A DNA stretch of 64,000 nt. Origin: RPQJ01 sp963732375 (GTDB lineage: Bacteria > Pseudomonadota > Gammaproteobacteria > Steroidobacterales > Steroidobacteraceae). The stretch is taken from positions 496,001 through 560,000 of the forward strand of contig CAVSZE010000012.1 of NCBI GenBank assembly GCA_963732375.1, in the 5' to 3' direction. Shown in pieces: positions 48,614-57,616 of the stretch. Within the stretch, counting starts at the first letter, position 1; each line of letters opens with the position of its first letter. The translations under genes and the position numbers were made by a program. The notes below the pieces were generated by a model that worked only from the letters and a program-made list of their open reading frames with translations, did no database searches and was not told the origin of the DNA.

Positions 48614-49342
48614 TTACTTCTTAGGAGCGCCGCCGCCGAGGACGCGTGCGCCCGCGCCGTGGACGCGCGACCCGCTGACGATCACCTGCTCGAGGTCCGA
48701 AGCGAACAGCTTGACCCGCTCCATGATCTCCTTGTTGCGACCGAGCAGGTAGTTGTAGCCGAGCACTGCCGGCACCGCGACCGCGAGGCCGACGGCCGTC
48801 ATGATCAGCGCCTCGCCCACAGGGCCTGCGACCTTGTCGATGCTCGCCTGGCCGGCGACGCCGATCGACACGAGGGCGTGGTAGATGCCCCACACGGTGC
48901 CGAACAGGCCGATGAACGGCGCGGTCGAACCGGTGGTGGCGAGGAACGGAAGCTGGGTCTGCAGCGCATTGCCGATACGGGCGACACCACGCGCGATCAC
49001 GTTGTCGATCCACTCGTGCAGCGGCACTTCCTCGGTCATGCGCGAGTCATGGTGCTCGGCCGCGTCGATCGCCTCGGAGGCAATCGCCTTGAAGACGTTG
49101 CCCTTGCCCGTCAGCTTGCTGACGCCGTTCTTGATGTTGTCGGCAGCCCAGAAATTCTTGTCGGCTTCCTTGGCCTGGCCCAGCAGCCGCTTCTGCTCCC
49201 ACCACTTGGTGAAGATGATGAACCACGAATAGGCGGACATCAGCACCAGCAGCACGAGCACGCCTTTGGTGACGTAGTCGCCTTGCGCCCACATCGCCTG
49301 GATTCCGTACGGGTTGTCTACTGCGATCGTTTCAGCGGCCAT
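48614..49342 (-). CDS. exbB: ExbB-type proton channel protein (MotA/TolQ/ExbB family)
   Basis: A 242-residue inner-membrane protein with three membrane segments: GVLVLLVLMSAYSWFIIF near residue 30, LPFLATTGSTAPFIGLFGTVWGIY around 135-158 and ALIMTAVGLAVAVPAVLGYNYLL around 182-205, the last two holding the conserved Thr and Gly positions of the channel. A good ribosome site (GGAGG, 9 nt spacing) precedes the ATG at 49342. A cytoplasmic loop of about 80 residues separates the first two helices, as usual. It lies between tonB and exbD. Confidence 0.96.
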   Translation of the reverse strand: MAAETIAVDNPYGIQAMWAQGDYVTKGVLVLLVLMSAYSWFIIFTKWWEQKRLLGQAKEADKNFWAADNIKNGVSKLTGKGNVFKAIASEAIDAAEHHDSRMTEEVPLHEWIDNVIARGVARIGNALQTQLPFLATTGSTAPFIGLFGTVWGIYHALVSIGVAGQASIDKVAGPVGEALIMTAVGLAVAVPAVLGYNYLLGRNKEIMERVKLFASDLEQVIVSGSRVHGAGARVLGGGAPKK

Positions 49343-49412
49343 GGGGAATTTCCTCCAAAAAATCGGTATCGAATATTTTCGTTACAGCGGGCGGCAACGT
49401 CGTGACTGGGCT

Positions 49413-50072
49413 TCAGTCGGTGAGCTTGAAGGTGACCATGAAGTTGCCGCACGAGGCAATCGGCTTGCCGTCTTCCTTCGCCGGCACCAGCTTCCAGTTG
49501 CGTTGTGCATAACTGGCGGCGGCCTCGTCCAATCTCTCGAAGCCGCTGGACTTGGCAACCTTGACTTCGGTGGGGCGTCCCGACTCGTCGACGCAGATAT
49601 TCAGCGTCACGGAACCCGTCTCGCCGGCACGCCGTGACGCCGGCGGGTAATCCGGCTGGCCGGCCCGCGCGCCCCTGCCCTGGGTCGACGGCGGAGTACG
49701 AACAACCTTGTGCTCCACCGGCTTCGCCGTCGGCGGCGGCGCCGCAACCGGTGCGACCGGCCGCTCGCTGGTGACGTTGGTGATTGCGGTGGTCGGGGCC
49801 GAGTCAGTCGCGATCTCAATCGAGACTTCGGGCGGCGGCACGTAAGGCGGCGGCGTGTCGATTTCCGGCGGCGGCGGCGGCGGCTTGTCGTCGTCCTGCT
49901 TCGCCTCGATGATCTTGGTCTCGACCGGACCCATCACGACTTCGACGACCTTGGCGCCAAGGCCGGACGCGAGCACCCAGAAGAACAGGACGTGGATGAT
50001 GACCACCAGCACGAACGCCAGCGATCGCTTGCTGTTTTTTGCCGGATCGTCGATTGAATAATCGTACGCCAC
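49413..50072 (-). CDS. tonB: TonB energy-transducing protein
   Basis: A 219-residue protein. The GTG at 50072 follows GGAGGGGAC and starts VAYDYSIDDPAKNSKRS; an N-terminal membrane helix follows (LAFVLVVIIHVLFFWVLASG) with the His of the TonB SxxxH face (the H of VIIHV). A proline-rich periplasm-spanning stretch (PPPPPPEIDTPPPYVPPPE, residues about 65-83) precedes the C-terminal TonB domain, which has YPPASRRAGETGSVTLNICV and GFERLDEAAASYAQRNWKLVP. It heads the tonB-exbB-exbD-exbD cluster. The TonB-dependent receptors it serves are not in this window. Confidence 0.95.
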   Translation of the reverse strand: MAYDYSIDDPAKNSKRSLAFVLVVIIHVLFFWVLASGLGAKVVEVVMGPVETKIIEAKQDDDKPPPPPPEIDTPPPYVPPPEVSIEIATDSAPTTAITNVTSERPVAPVAAPPPTAKPVEHKVVRTPPSTQGRGARAGQPDYPPASRRAGETGSVTLNICVDESGRPTEVKVAKSSGFERLDEAAASYAQRNWKLVPAKEDGKPIASCGNFMVTFKLTD

Positions 50073-50245
50073 GTCCCCTCCGCTACTCTGGGACTCTATT
50101 TCGGTATTACTTCCGGGACATGCGCGCTGGTGCTTGCCCGGACCCGCGACACTACAAGAGCCAGTCCGCCGTCGCAACCCCGGCAGGCGCGCGCACTGTA
50201 CCGGCCTCCACCTGCCAACTCAACAGCTTTTCGGGAGGCGCCGGG

Positions 50246-51952
50246 TCACTTTCCCGCCCGCGACGTCCCTAGGCCGCGATCGGTCACCGCGCCGAGCGAC
50301 GCGCTGCTCACCAATGCCCCGTACTTGGCCAGCACGCCGCGCTCCGCATAGGGCCTTGGCGCGACCCATTCCTTCTTCCGGCGCGCAAGTTCAGTGGCAG
50401 GCACCGCCAGCGAAATCGTCCGCCGGGATGCGTCGATGCTTATCAAATCGCCATCCCGGACCAGGGCCAGCGGGCCGCCGACCGCGGCCTCCGGCGACAC
50501 GTGGCCCACGACGAAACCATGGCTGCCGCCCGAGAAACGCCCGTCCGTGATGAATGCGACCTTGTCGCCCAGGCCCTTGCCCATGATCGCCGCGGTCGGG
50601 CTCAGCATTTCGCGCATTCCCGGCCCGCCACGCGGTCCCTCATATCGCACCACGATGACGTCGCCCGCGACGACAGTGCCGTCGAGAATCGCCTGCAGCG
50701 TCGCCTCCTCGCCGTCGAACACGCGCGCACGACCCTCGAACAGCAGGCCTTCCTTGCCGGTGATCTTGGCGACCGCGCCTTCGGGCGCCAGATTGCCGTA
50801 GAGGATCACGAGGTGGCTCTCGGGCTTGATCGGGTCCGCCAGCGGCCGGACGATGTCCTGCGTCGCCGGATACCGCTTCACACGCCTCAGGTTCTGCGCC
50901 AGCGTCCTCCCGGTCACGGTGAGGCAGTCACCGTGCAGCAGGCCGGCGGACAGCAGCTCCTTCATCAGCGGCTGGATTCCACCGACGCGGATCAACTCGG
51001 ACATCGAGTAGCGCCCGCTGGGCCGCAGGTCGGCCAGCACCGGCACGCGTGAGCCGATGCGCGTGAAGTCGTCGAGCTCGAGCGGCACGCCTGCGGCGTG
51101 CGCGATCGCAAGCAGGTGCAGGACGGCATTGGTGGATCCCGCCAGCGCGATCGTCACCACGATGGCGTTCTCGAACGATTCGCGACACAGGATGTCGGAT
51201 GGCCGGATGCCGCGGCGGACCAGGCCGACCACCGCGCGCCCGGCACTCTGCGCGTCCAGCCGCTTGTGGCGTGAGACGGCCTCCTGCGCCGAGCTGTTGG
51301 CAAGACTCATGCCAAGTGCCTCGATGGCGGAGGCCATCGTGTTGGCCGTGTACATGCCGCCGCAGCTGCCGGCACCCGGGATTGCCGTGCGTTCGACTTC
51401 GCGCAGTTGCCGGTCGGAAATTGCACCCTGGGCGTGGGCGCCCACGGCCTCGAACACCGACACGATGTCGCGACGCTTTTCCCCGGACCGGATCGTCCCG
51501 CCGTAGACGAACACCGCGGGGCGGTCGAGCCGCGCGATCGCCATCATGCAGCCGGGCATGTTCTTGTCGCAGCCGCCGATCGCGACGATGCCGTCGAAAC
51601 CCTGCGCGCCTGCGACCGTCTCGATCGAGTCTGCGATTACCTCCCGCGACACCAGTGAATAGCGCATGCCTGGCGTGCCCATCGAGATTCCATCCGACAC
51701 CGTGATGGTCCCGAACACCGTGCTCTTGCCCCCGGCAGCATCGACGCCTGCGGACGCCGCATCGGCCAGCTTGTCGATGTGCATGTTGCACGGCGTCAGG
51801 TTACTCCAGGTCGACGCGATGCCGACCTGGGGCCTGCGGAAATCGCGATCCGTGTAACCGACCGCGCGCAGCATCGCGCGACTGGGCGTCTGCTTCACGC
51901 CGTCGAACACCAGCCTGGAATGGGCGCGCGGATCGACCTTGCGTCGGGTCAT
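50246..51952 (-). CDS. ilvD: Dihydroxy-acid dehydratase
   Basis: Fe-S enzyme of branched-chain amino acid synthesis that makes 2-oxoisovalerate and 2-oxo-3-methylvalerate. The ATG at 51952 gives 568 residues. Cluster cysteines are visible in NLTPCNMH, GGCDKNMPGC and GAGSCGGMYTANTM; the DGRFSGGSHGFVVGHVSPEA block near the C-terminus is the family signature, quoted here as DGRFSGGSHG. It is on the opposite strand from ilvC, about 3 kb away, so it is controlled separately. It overlaps no neighbour; the MFS gene upstream ends 50 bp before its start. Confidence 0.96.
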   Translation of the reverse strand: MTRRKVDPRAHSRLVFDGVKQTPSRAMLRAVGYTDRDFRRPQVGIASTWSNLTPCNMHIDKLADAASAGVDAAGGKSTVFGTITVSDGISMGTPGMRYSLVSREVIADSIETVAGAQGFDGIVAIGGCDKNMPGCMMAIARLDRPAVFVYGGTIRSGEKRRDIVSVFEAVGAHAQGAISDRQLREVERTAIPGAGSCGGMYTANTMASAIEALGMSLANSSAQEAVSRHKRLDAQSAGRAVVGLVRRGIRPSDILCRESFENAIVVTIALAGSTNAVLHLLAIAHAAGVPLELDDFTRIGSRVPVLADLRPSGRYSMSELIRVGGIQPLMKELLSAGLLHGDCLTVTGRTLAQNLRRVKRYPATQDIVRPLADPIKPESHLVILYGNLAPEGAVAKITGKEGLLFEGRARVFDGEEATLQAILDGTVVAGDVIVVRYEGPRGGPGMREMLSPTAAIMGKGLGDKVAFITDGRFSGGSHGFVVGHVSPEAAVGGPLALVRDGDLISIDASRRTISLAVPATELARRKKEWVAPRPYAERGVLAKYGALVSSASLGAVTDRGLGTSRAGK

Positions 51953-52002
51953 GCGTGAACTCCTCGTTATTGAGACATTGTGCGGCCTCGGCGGCCGCGA
52001 GG

Positions 52003-53262
52003 TCACGCCTGCGGCTTGCGGAAGTCACGTAGCCTGCGCATCGCGTCGAACTCCCGGGCCCCGGCCGCGACCAGCGCCAGCGGCATCAACAGCGCCCACG
52101 CCCCGGCCCCTGGCCGCCAGCCCTCGAGCCCGTGGTAAAGCACGATGCCCAGCGGCGGCGCAAGCAGCCCACGCACGCCGGTCAGCGTCACGTGCAGCGC
52201 CATGTAACGCGTCTCCTCCCCTCGCGGCGCGAAGTCATTGTGGCCGAGGGCCCAACCCAGGCTGCCGGCTGCGAGGGATATGCCGAGCAGCGCCGCACCC
52301 GGCCACAGCAGCAGCGGAGCGTGAAGCAACACTGCCAGGACCAGCAGCAGCGCCGCGGAGGTCCCGAACCATCCGTGCACCGAACGAAACACCACCACGT
52401 GTTGACGGTCCAGGTACCGCGCCCACGGCTGGATCGCGAACGGAACCACCAGGATCGGCAGCGACGTGGTCACCGCTACCTGCACGAACGGCGAAACCCC
52501 GAGCACGTCGCCAAGGCAGATCACCATCAGCGGCGAGAGCGTGAGCAGCCCTGCACCGAACAGTGACATCGCGTACATGTAGTGACGGAATGCGGCGTCG
52601 CGGGCCAGCAGCTCGCCGATGCCCGCGAAACTGAAGCTTGCACCCTGTGCGAGTCGCGCACGCTCGGCCTCGAGCAGGCTCTGTTCGCGGCGGACTCGGA
52701 TGCGGCTGAATGCGCGCGCACCGAGGAGGCCCGCGCAGCCAGCCAGCAGGATCGCAATCCGGTACCAGGGGCCGCCCCGCCCAAGCAGCCAGCCCACCGT
52801 GAGGCCCACGGCGGCAATTGCCAGCGAGCCGTTGACCAGGATGCGCCCGGTGACGCGCGCCCGGAGGTGGCGCGGGTAGTTGACGCTCCAGATCACCGAC
52901 CGCACGGTGTCCACACCGGCCCACAGCAGCCTGGCCGTGCAGTACAGCAGTAGGAATGCCGCCAGGCCTGCGCCACCTTCCGGCACCAGCGCCAGCAGGG
53001 CCACGCACATCGCCATCGCGAGCAGTAGCGGTTGCAGGAACGAGACTTTGCGCCTGCCCTGCGCGCGCCGCGCATATGCCAGGCTCGCCAGGTTGGACCA
53101 CGCGGGGGCGGAGCTGACCAGTCCCACGACCAGGTCCACCGCGAGGCCGTGCACCGAATCGCGAAACAGCGTGCGGACCATGACCGCGGCCGTGCCGCCC
53201 TCGATCATTCCCAGGCACAGGTAGACCAGCGTCCATGCACGACGCTCGTGGCGCAGGTCCAT
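52003..53262 (-). CDS. Major facilitator superfamily transporter
   Basis: A 419-residue inner-membrane protein with about twelve hydrophobic segments. The start at 53262 (MDLRHERRAWTLVYLCLGM) is followed by RTLFRDSVHG and a first half rich in Leu, Ala and Val. A central cytoplasmic loop (RIRVRREQSLLEAERARLAQ) separates the halves, then SLFGAGLLTLSPLMVICLGD and PILVVPFAIQPWARYLDR follow. No solute-specific motif is recognisable. It lies 10 bp after the aminopeptidase gene, in the same direction, so they may be co-transcribed; export or uptake of a peptide-derived product is only a guess. Confidence 0.82.
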   Translation of the reverse strand: MDLRHERRAWTLVYLCLGMIEGGTAAVMVRTLFRDSVHGLAVDLVVGLVSSAPAWSNLASLAYARRAQGRRKVSFLQPLLLAMAMCVALLALVPEGGAGLAAFLLLYCTARLLWAGVDTVRSVIWSVNYPRHLRARVTGRILVNGSLAIAAVGLTVGWLLGRGGPWYRIAILLAGCAGLLGARAFSRIRVRREQSLLEAERARLAQGASFSFAGIGELLARDAAFRHYMYAMSLFGAGLLTLSPLMVICLGDVLGVSPFVQVAVTTSLPILVVPFAIQPWARYLDRQHVVVFRSVHGWFGTSAALLLVLAVLLHAPLLLWPGAALLGISLAAGSLGWALGHNDFAPRGEETRYMALHVTLTGVRGLLAPPLGIVLYHGLEGWRPGAGAWALLMPLALVAAGAREFDAMRRLRDFRKPQA

Positions 53263-53272
53263 GGCCCGGCCG

Positions 53273-54661
53273 TCAGCCGTAGCGTTCGACGAGCAACGCG
53301 TACAAGGCACGTACCGCCTGCGGCTCGGCCCCGACGGGCCGCCCCGGGCGATCCTTGCCGTTCCACGCGTAGAGGTCGACGTGCAGCCAGTCGCGCGCCT
53401 CGGTCACGAAGCGGCGCAGGAACAGGCCCGCGATGATCGATCCCGCGAGCGGCGACGCAGATACATTGTTGATGTCGCCGACACGACTCGCGAGCTCGTC
53501 CTCGTAGCCGTCCCAGAGCGGCATCTGCCAGAGCGGGTCGCCGAGTTCCCGTCCGTGGCGCGCGAGCGCCTCGACCGTTTCAGTACGGCTGCCGAAGAGT
53601 GCCGGCAGTTCCGGCCCCAGCGCGATCCGCGCCGCACCGGTCAACGTCGCGAGGTCCACCAGCAGGTCGGGCTTCTCGACGTCGGCAGCCGCGAGCGCGT
53701 CGCAGAGCACGAGTCTTCCCTCGGCGTCCGTGTTGCCGACCTCGACACTCAGGCCCTTGCGCGTCGCGAGCACGTCACCGGGCCGGTAGGCGCCGCCCGA
53801 GATCGCGTTCTCCACCGCCGGTACCAGCACCCGCAGTCGAACCGGCAACGAACTTTCCATCACCAGGCGGGCCAGCGCCAGGACGCAGGCCGCGCCCCCC
53901 ATGTCCTTCTTCATCAGCAGCATGCCGGACGCGCCCTTGATGTCGAGTCCGCCGGAATCGAAGCACACGCCCTTGCCGACCAGCGTCACGCGTGGCGCGC
54001 CGGGATCACCCCAGTGGAAATCCACCAGCCGCGGCGCAGACTCCGCGGCACGACCCACCGCGTGAATCGCGGGGTAGCCCTCGCGCAGCGCATCGCCTGC
54101 CACGATGTGCCCGTGCGCGCCGCATCGAGTTGCCATTTCAAGCGCCTGCTCCGCCAGGCGCTGCGGGGTCAGGTCGCAGGCGGGCGTATTGATCAGGTCG
54201 CGTGCCATCGCGAGCGCCGCCGAAACCCGGCGCACGTGGGCCATCTCGGCCAGTTGCGGCGGAACCAGCGCAGCGAGCGGTTTCTCGGGCGAGGACGGCT
54301 TTCGATAGCGCTCGAACCGATACGACCCATAGGCCCAGCCGATTGCGGCCGCCGTCGCCGCTCGTGCCGGCAGCGGTGTCTCGATTCGCCACGCGCCGGG
54401 TGGCAGCCGGCCAGGAGCACCCGCCACGTGAAATGGCTCGAGTGATTCCAGGTCCTGGAGCTTGCCGAGACCGAGCGCCGCCATCCGCAATTCGCCGTCC
54501 GCGCCCGGCACCGCTGCAACCTGATGACGCTCTGCCCGGAAGCGCATGGCCGCAAGCCAGCCGCGCGAGGTCGCGTCCTGTGCCTGGAGCCACGACTCGA
54601 GGCCAGCCTCGGTCACCAGCCAGAGCGGCCTTGCGGTCGCCGTATGTTGTTCTTCAAACAT
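53273..54661 (-). CDS. Leucyl aminopeptidase family protein (M17)
   Basis: A 462-residue cytosolic metallo-aminopeptidase. The two-metal active site is complete: VGKGVCFDSGGLDIK (residues about 233-247, with Lys and Asp ligands), MKKDMGGAACVLAL and NTDAEGRLVLCDAL (near 317-330, Asp and Glu ligands). The N-terminal domain is short and unlike PepA, closer to PepB. It probably releases N-terminal residues from peptides in protein turnover. The ATG at 54661 faces the ilvC leader across the divergent region. Confidence 0.92.
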   Translation of the reverse strand: MFEEQHTATARPLWLVTEAGLESWLQAQDATSRGWLAAMRFRAERHQVAAVPGADGELRMAALGLGKLQDLESLEPFHVAGAPGRLPPGAWRIETPLPARAATAAAIGWAYGSYRFERYRKPSSPEKPLAALVPPQLAEMAHVRRVSAALAMARDLINTPACDLTPQRLAEQALEMATRCGAHGHIVAGDALREGYPAIHAVGRAAESAPRLVDFHWGDPGAPRVTLVGKGVCFDSGGLDIKGASGMLLMKKDMGGAACVLALARLVMESSLPVRLRVLVPAVENAISGGAYRPGDVLATRKGLSVEVGNTDAEGRLVLCDALAAADVEKPDLLVDLATLTGAARIALGPELPALFGSRTETVEALARHGRELGDPLWQMPLWDGYEDELASRVGDINNVSASPLAGSIIAGLFLRRFVTEARDWLHVDLYAWNGKDRPGRPVGAEPQAVRALYALLVERYG

Positions 54662-54702
54662 GGTGCCGACAGCTTATAGCGGAACTTCTTTTTGCAGTGC
54701 GG

Positions 54703-54732
54703 TTGACAATGTCGGGCGCGCTGTGCTGCTAT
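54703..54732 (+). promoter_or_regulatory. Candidate promoter of the ilvC-leuACDB operon
   Basis: A perfect -35 hexamer TTGACA (54703-54708) is followed, 18 bp on, by TGCTAT (54727-54732), a poor -10. The transcript would start near 54740, 44 nt before the leader-peptide ATG. The exact -35 in GC-rich DNA and the leader structure after it support the assignment. Confidence 0.5.
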
Positions 54733-54783
54733 TCGTGGCTCGAAATCACGGCTCGGAACGGTTCTTCCCAGGCAGGCAAAGGC

Positions 54784-54897
54784 ATGGACTTCGAGGCTTC
54801 GACCGCCCACACGCTCGAAACGGCTCCCCGACTGCCGGGCCTGCTGCTTGGACTGCTCGTCCTGCTTCCCCACGGGAGGTGCGGGGCCCCGGGCTGA
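54784..54897 (+). CDS. Leucine-rich attenuator leader peptide of the ilvC-leu operon
   Basis: A 37-codon frame upstream of ilvC, outside any other gene. Between codons 17 and 28 it reads LPGLLLGLLVLL: eight leucine codons and one valine in twelve. It ends GRCGAPG just before two mutually exclusive RNA stems. Such a Leu/Val run next to an intrinsic terminator is the hallmark of ribosome-mediated attenuation in branched-chain operons: scarcity of charged tRNA-Leu stalls the ribosome here. Isoleucine codons are absent, so leucine (and perhaps valine) would be the sensed amino acids. The ribosome site is weak (AGGCAAAGG). Confidence 0.8.
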   Translation: MDFEASTAHTLETAPRLPGLLLGLLVLLPHGRCGAPG

Positions 54898-54967
54898 AAG
54901 CGCAACGGCGCAGACGGATACCAGGAACCCCGCACCGGACACGATCCGGGGCGGGGTTCTTCGTTTG
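54878..54967 (+). promoter_or_regulatory. Transcription attenuator: antiterminator and terminator before ilvC
   Basis: Terminator: GAACCCCGC (54925-54933) pairs with GCGGGGTTC (54951-54959), extended after one mismatch by CCGG/CCGG, loop ACACGAT, then the U-rich TTCTTCGTTT. Antiterminator: GGTGCGGGG (54878-54886) is exactly complementary to CCCCGCACC (54928-54936), the terminator 5' arm, so the two stems exclude each other. A third stem, CCCCAC (about 54868-54873) with the GT-GGGG of the antiterminator strand, could free the terminator when the ribosome completes the leader peptide. Confidence 0.78.
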
Positions 54968-55005
54968 GATACACATCATCATCGACTGTCTCTGAGGAGT
55001 TTGAA

Positions 55006-55992
<987 letters not shown>

Positions 55993-56003
55993 AGGAGCAC
56001 CCC

Positions 56004-57593
56004 ATGACCGCCAAGCCCCGCGATCCGAACCGCGTCATCATTTTCGACACCACGCTGCGTGACGGCGAGCAGTCTCCCGGCTGCAGCATGACGCAGCCCG
56101 AAAAGCTGCGGGTCGCGCGGGCGCTGGCGGAACTGGGGGTGGACGTCATCGAGGCCGGCTTCCCGGCCGCTTCGCGTGGCGACTGGGAAGCCGTGCGCGA
56201 GATCGCACGTACTGTACGCGGGCCGGTCATCGCCGGCCTGGCGCGCTGCAACCGCGAGGACATCGACAAGGCGTGGAGCGCGGTCAGCGAGGCGGCACGG
56301 CCGCGACTTCACGTATTCCTCGCGACCAGCGCGATCCATCGAGAGCACAAGCTCAACATGGCGAAGGAGCAGATCATCCACACGGCCGTGGAAGGCGTGA
56401 AATACGCGCGCAGCCTGTGCGAAGACGTCGAGTTTTCACCCGAGGACGCGTCGCGCACCGAACTCGAGTTCCTGCGGGAGGTGGTCGAGGCCGCGATCGA
56501 CGCCGGCGCCACGACCATCAACGTGCCCGACACGGTTGGCTACACGGTGCCCGAGGAATTCCACGAGGTCTTCGACTACCTGCTGAAGAACGTGCGCGGC
56601 GCCGAGCGCGCGACCTTCAGCGTGCACTGCCACAACGACCTCGGCATGGCGGTGGCCAACAGCCTCGCCGCGGTCCGGGCGGGGGCGCGGCAGGTCGAGT
56701 GCACGATCAACGGCATCGGCGAGCGGGCGGGCAACGCCTCGCTCGAGGAACTGGTGATGGCGATCAAGACGCGTGAGGCGCTGCTCGGGGTGCATACCGG
56801 CATCGACTCCCGGCGCCTGTTCCCCACCAGCCGCCTCCTCTCCAGCATCACGGGCATGTCGATCCCCCGCAACAAGGCAGTGGTCGGCGAGAACGCCTTC
56901 GCCCATGAGTCGGGCATCCACCAGCACGGGATGCTGAAGCACCACTCGACCTACGAGATCATGCGGCCCGAGGACGTCGGCCTCTCGCGCTCGCACCTGG
57001 TGCTCGGCAAGCACAGCGGCCGGGCCGCGCTGCGGGACCGGATCAAGGAACTCGGCTTCGTACTCTCCGACGCGGAGCTCGCCCGGGTGTTCGAGGACTT
57101 CAAGGCCCTCGCGGACAAGAAGAAGGAACTGTTCGACGGCGACCTCGAGGCGCTGGTGTTCAAGGCGGAGTTTACCGAGAGCGGTCCCTGGCACCTCGAG
57201 AGCCTGCACGCCGTCAGCGACTCTGCCGGCGCGGCGATGGCACGTGTCGGCCTGCGCCACGGCGATGGGCGACTGTTGTCCCAGGAATCCGGCGGCGACG
57301 GCCCGGTGGACGCAGCCTTCAAGGCCATAGAGGCTGCGACGGGCGTACAGGTGACACTGCGAAAGTTCGAGGTGCACAGCGTGTCGATGGGTGAAGACGC
57401 CCAGGGCGAAGCCGTGGTGACAGTGGAGCACAACGGACGCTCGTATCGCGGCTCCAGCGTCACGACCGACATCGTGGAGTCGGGCGTTCGCGCCTTCCTC
57501 GAGGTCGTGAACCGCATCGAGTCCACCCGCGCATCCGCCGAAAGAATCGAGAAGCGCAACGCCGAGGCGGTGGAAACCGCTCCGGCCTCCTGA
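56004..57593 (+). CDS. leuA: 2-isopropylmalate synthase
   Basis: Commits carbon to leucine by joining acetyl-CoA and 2-oxoisovalerate. The ATG at 56004 follows AAGGAG by 8 nt; 529 residues. The TIM barrel has FDTTLRDGEQSPGCSM at the start, VHCHNDLGMAVANSL and NGIGERAGNASLEELVMA as family signatures, and the linker VGENAFAHESGIHQHGML. A C-terminal leucine-binding regulatory domain is present from about residue 390 (VTLRKFEVHSVSMGEDAQGE, in part FEVHSVSMGEDAQ), so feedback inhibition by leucine is likely. It lies 11 bp after ilvC. Confidence 0.97.
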   Translation: MTAKPRDPNRVIIFDTTLRDGEQSPGCSMTQPEKLRVARALAELGVDVIEAGFPAASRGDWEAVREIARTVRGPVIAGLARCNREDIDKAWSAVSEAARPRLHVFLATSAIHREHKLNMAKEQIIHTAVEGVKYARSLCEDVEFSPEDASRTELEFLREVVEAAIDAGATTINVPDTVGYTVPEEFHEVFDYLLKNVRGAERATFSVHCHNDLGMAVANSLAAVRAGARQVECTINGIGERAGNASLEELVMAIKTREALLGVHTGIDSRRLFPTSRLLSSITGMSIPRNKAVVGENAFAHESGIHQHGMLKHHSTYEIMRPEDVGLSRSHLVLGKHSGRAALRDRIKELGFVLSDAELARVFEDFKALADKKKELFDGDLEALVFKAEFTESGPWHLESLHAVSDSAGAAMARVGLRHGDGRLLSQESGGDGPVDAAFKAIEAATGVQVTLRKFEVHSVSMGEDAQGEAVVTVEHNGRSYRGSSVTTDIVESGVRAFLEVVNRIESTRASAERIEKRNAEAVETAPAS

Positions 57594-57616
57594 GCAGACC
57601 GGCCACCGGAGCCCGC

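Noticed and set aside
49613..49930. GC-rich Pro/Arg repeats on both strands as a DNA repeat element
   Set aside because: They are the coding sequence of the TonB proline-rich spacer and its antisense shadow.
50073..50245. Possible leader or attenuator before tonB or after ilvD
   Set aside because: I found no Leu/Ile/Val-rich frame and no terminator-type hairpin in these 173 bp.
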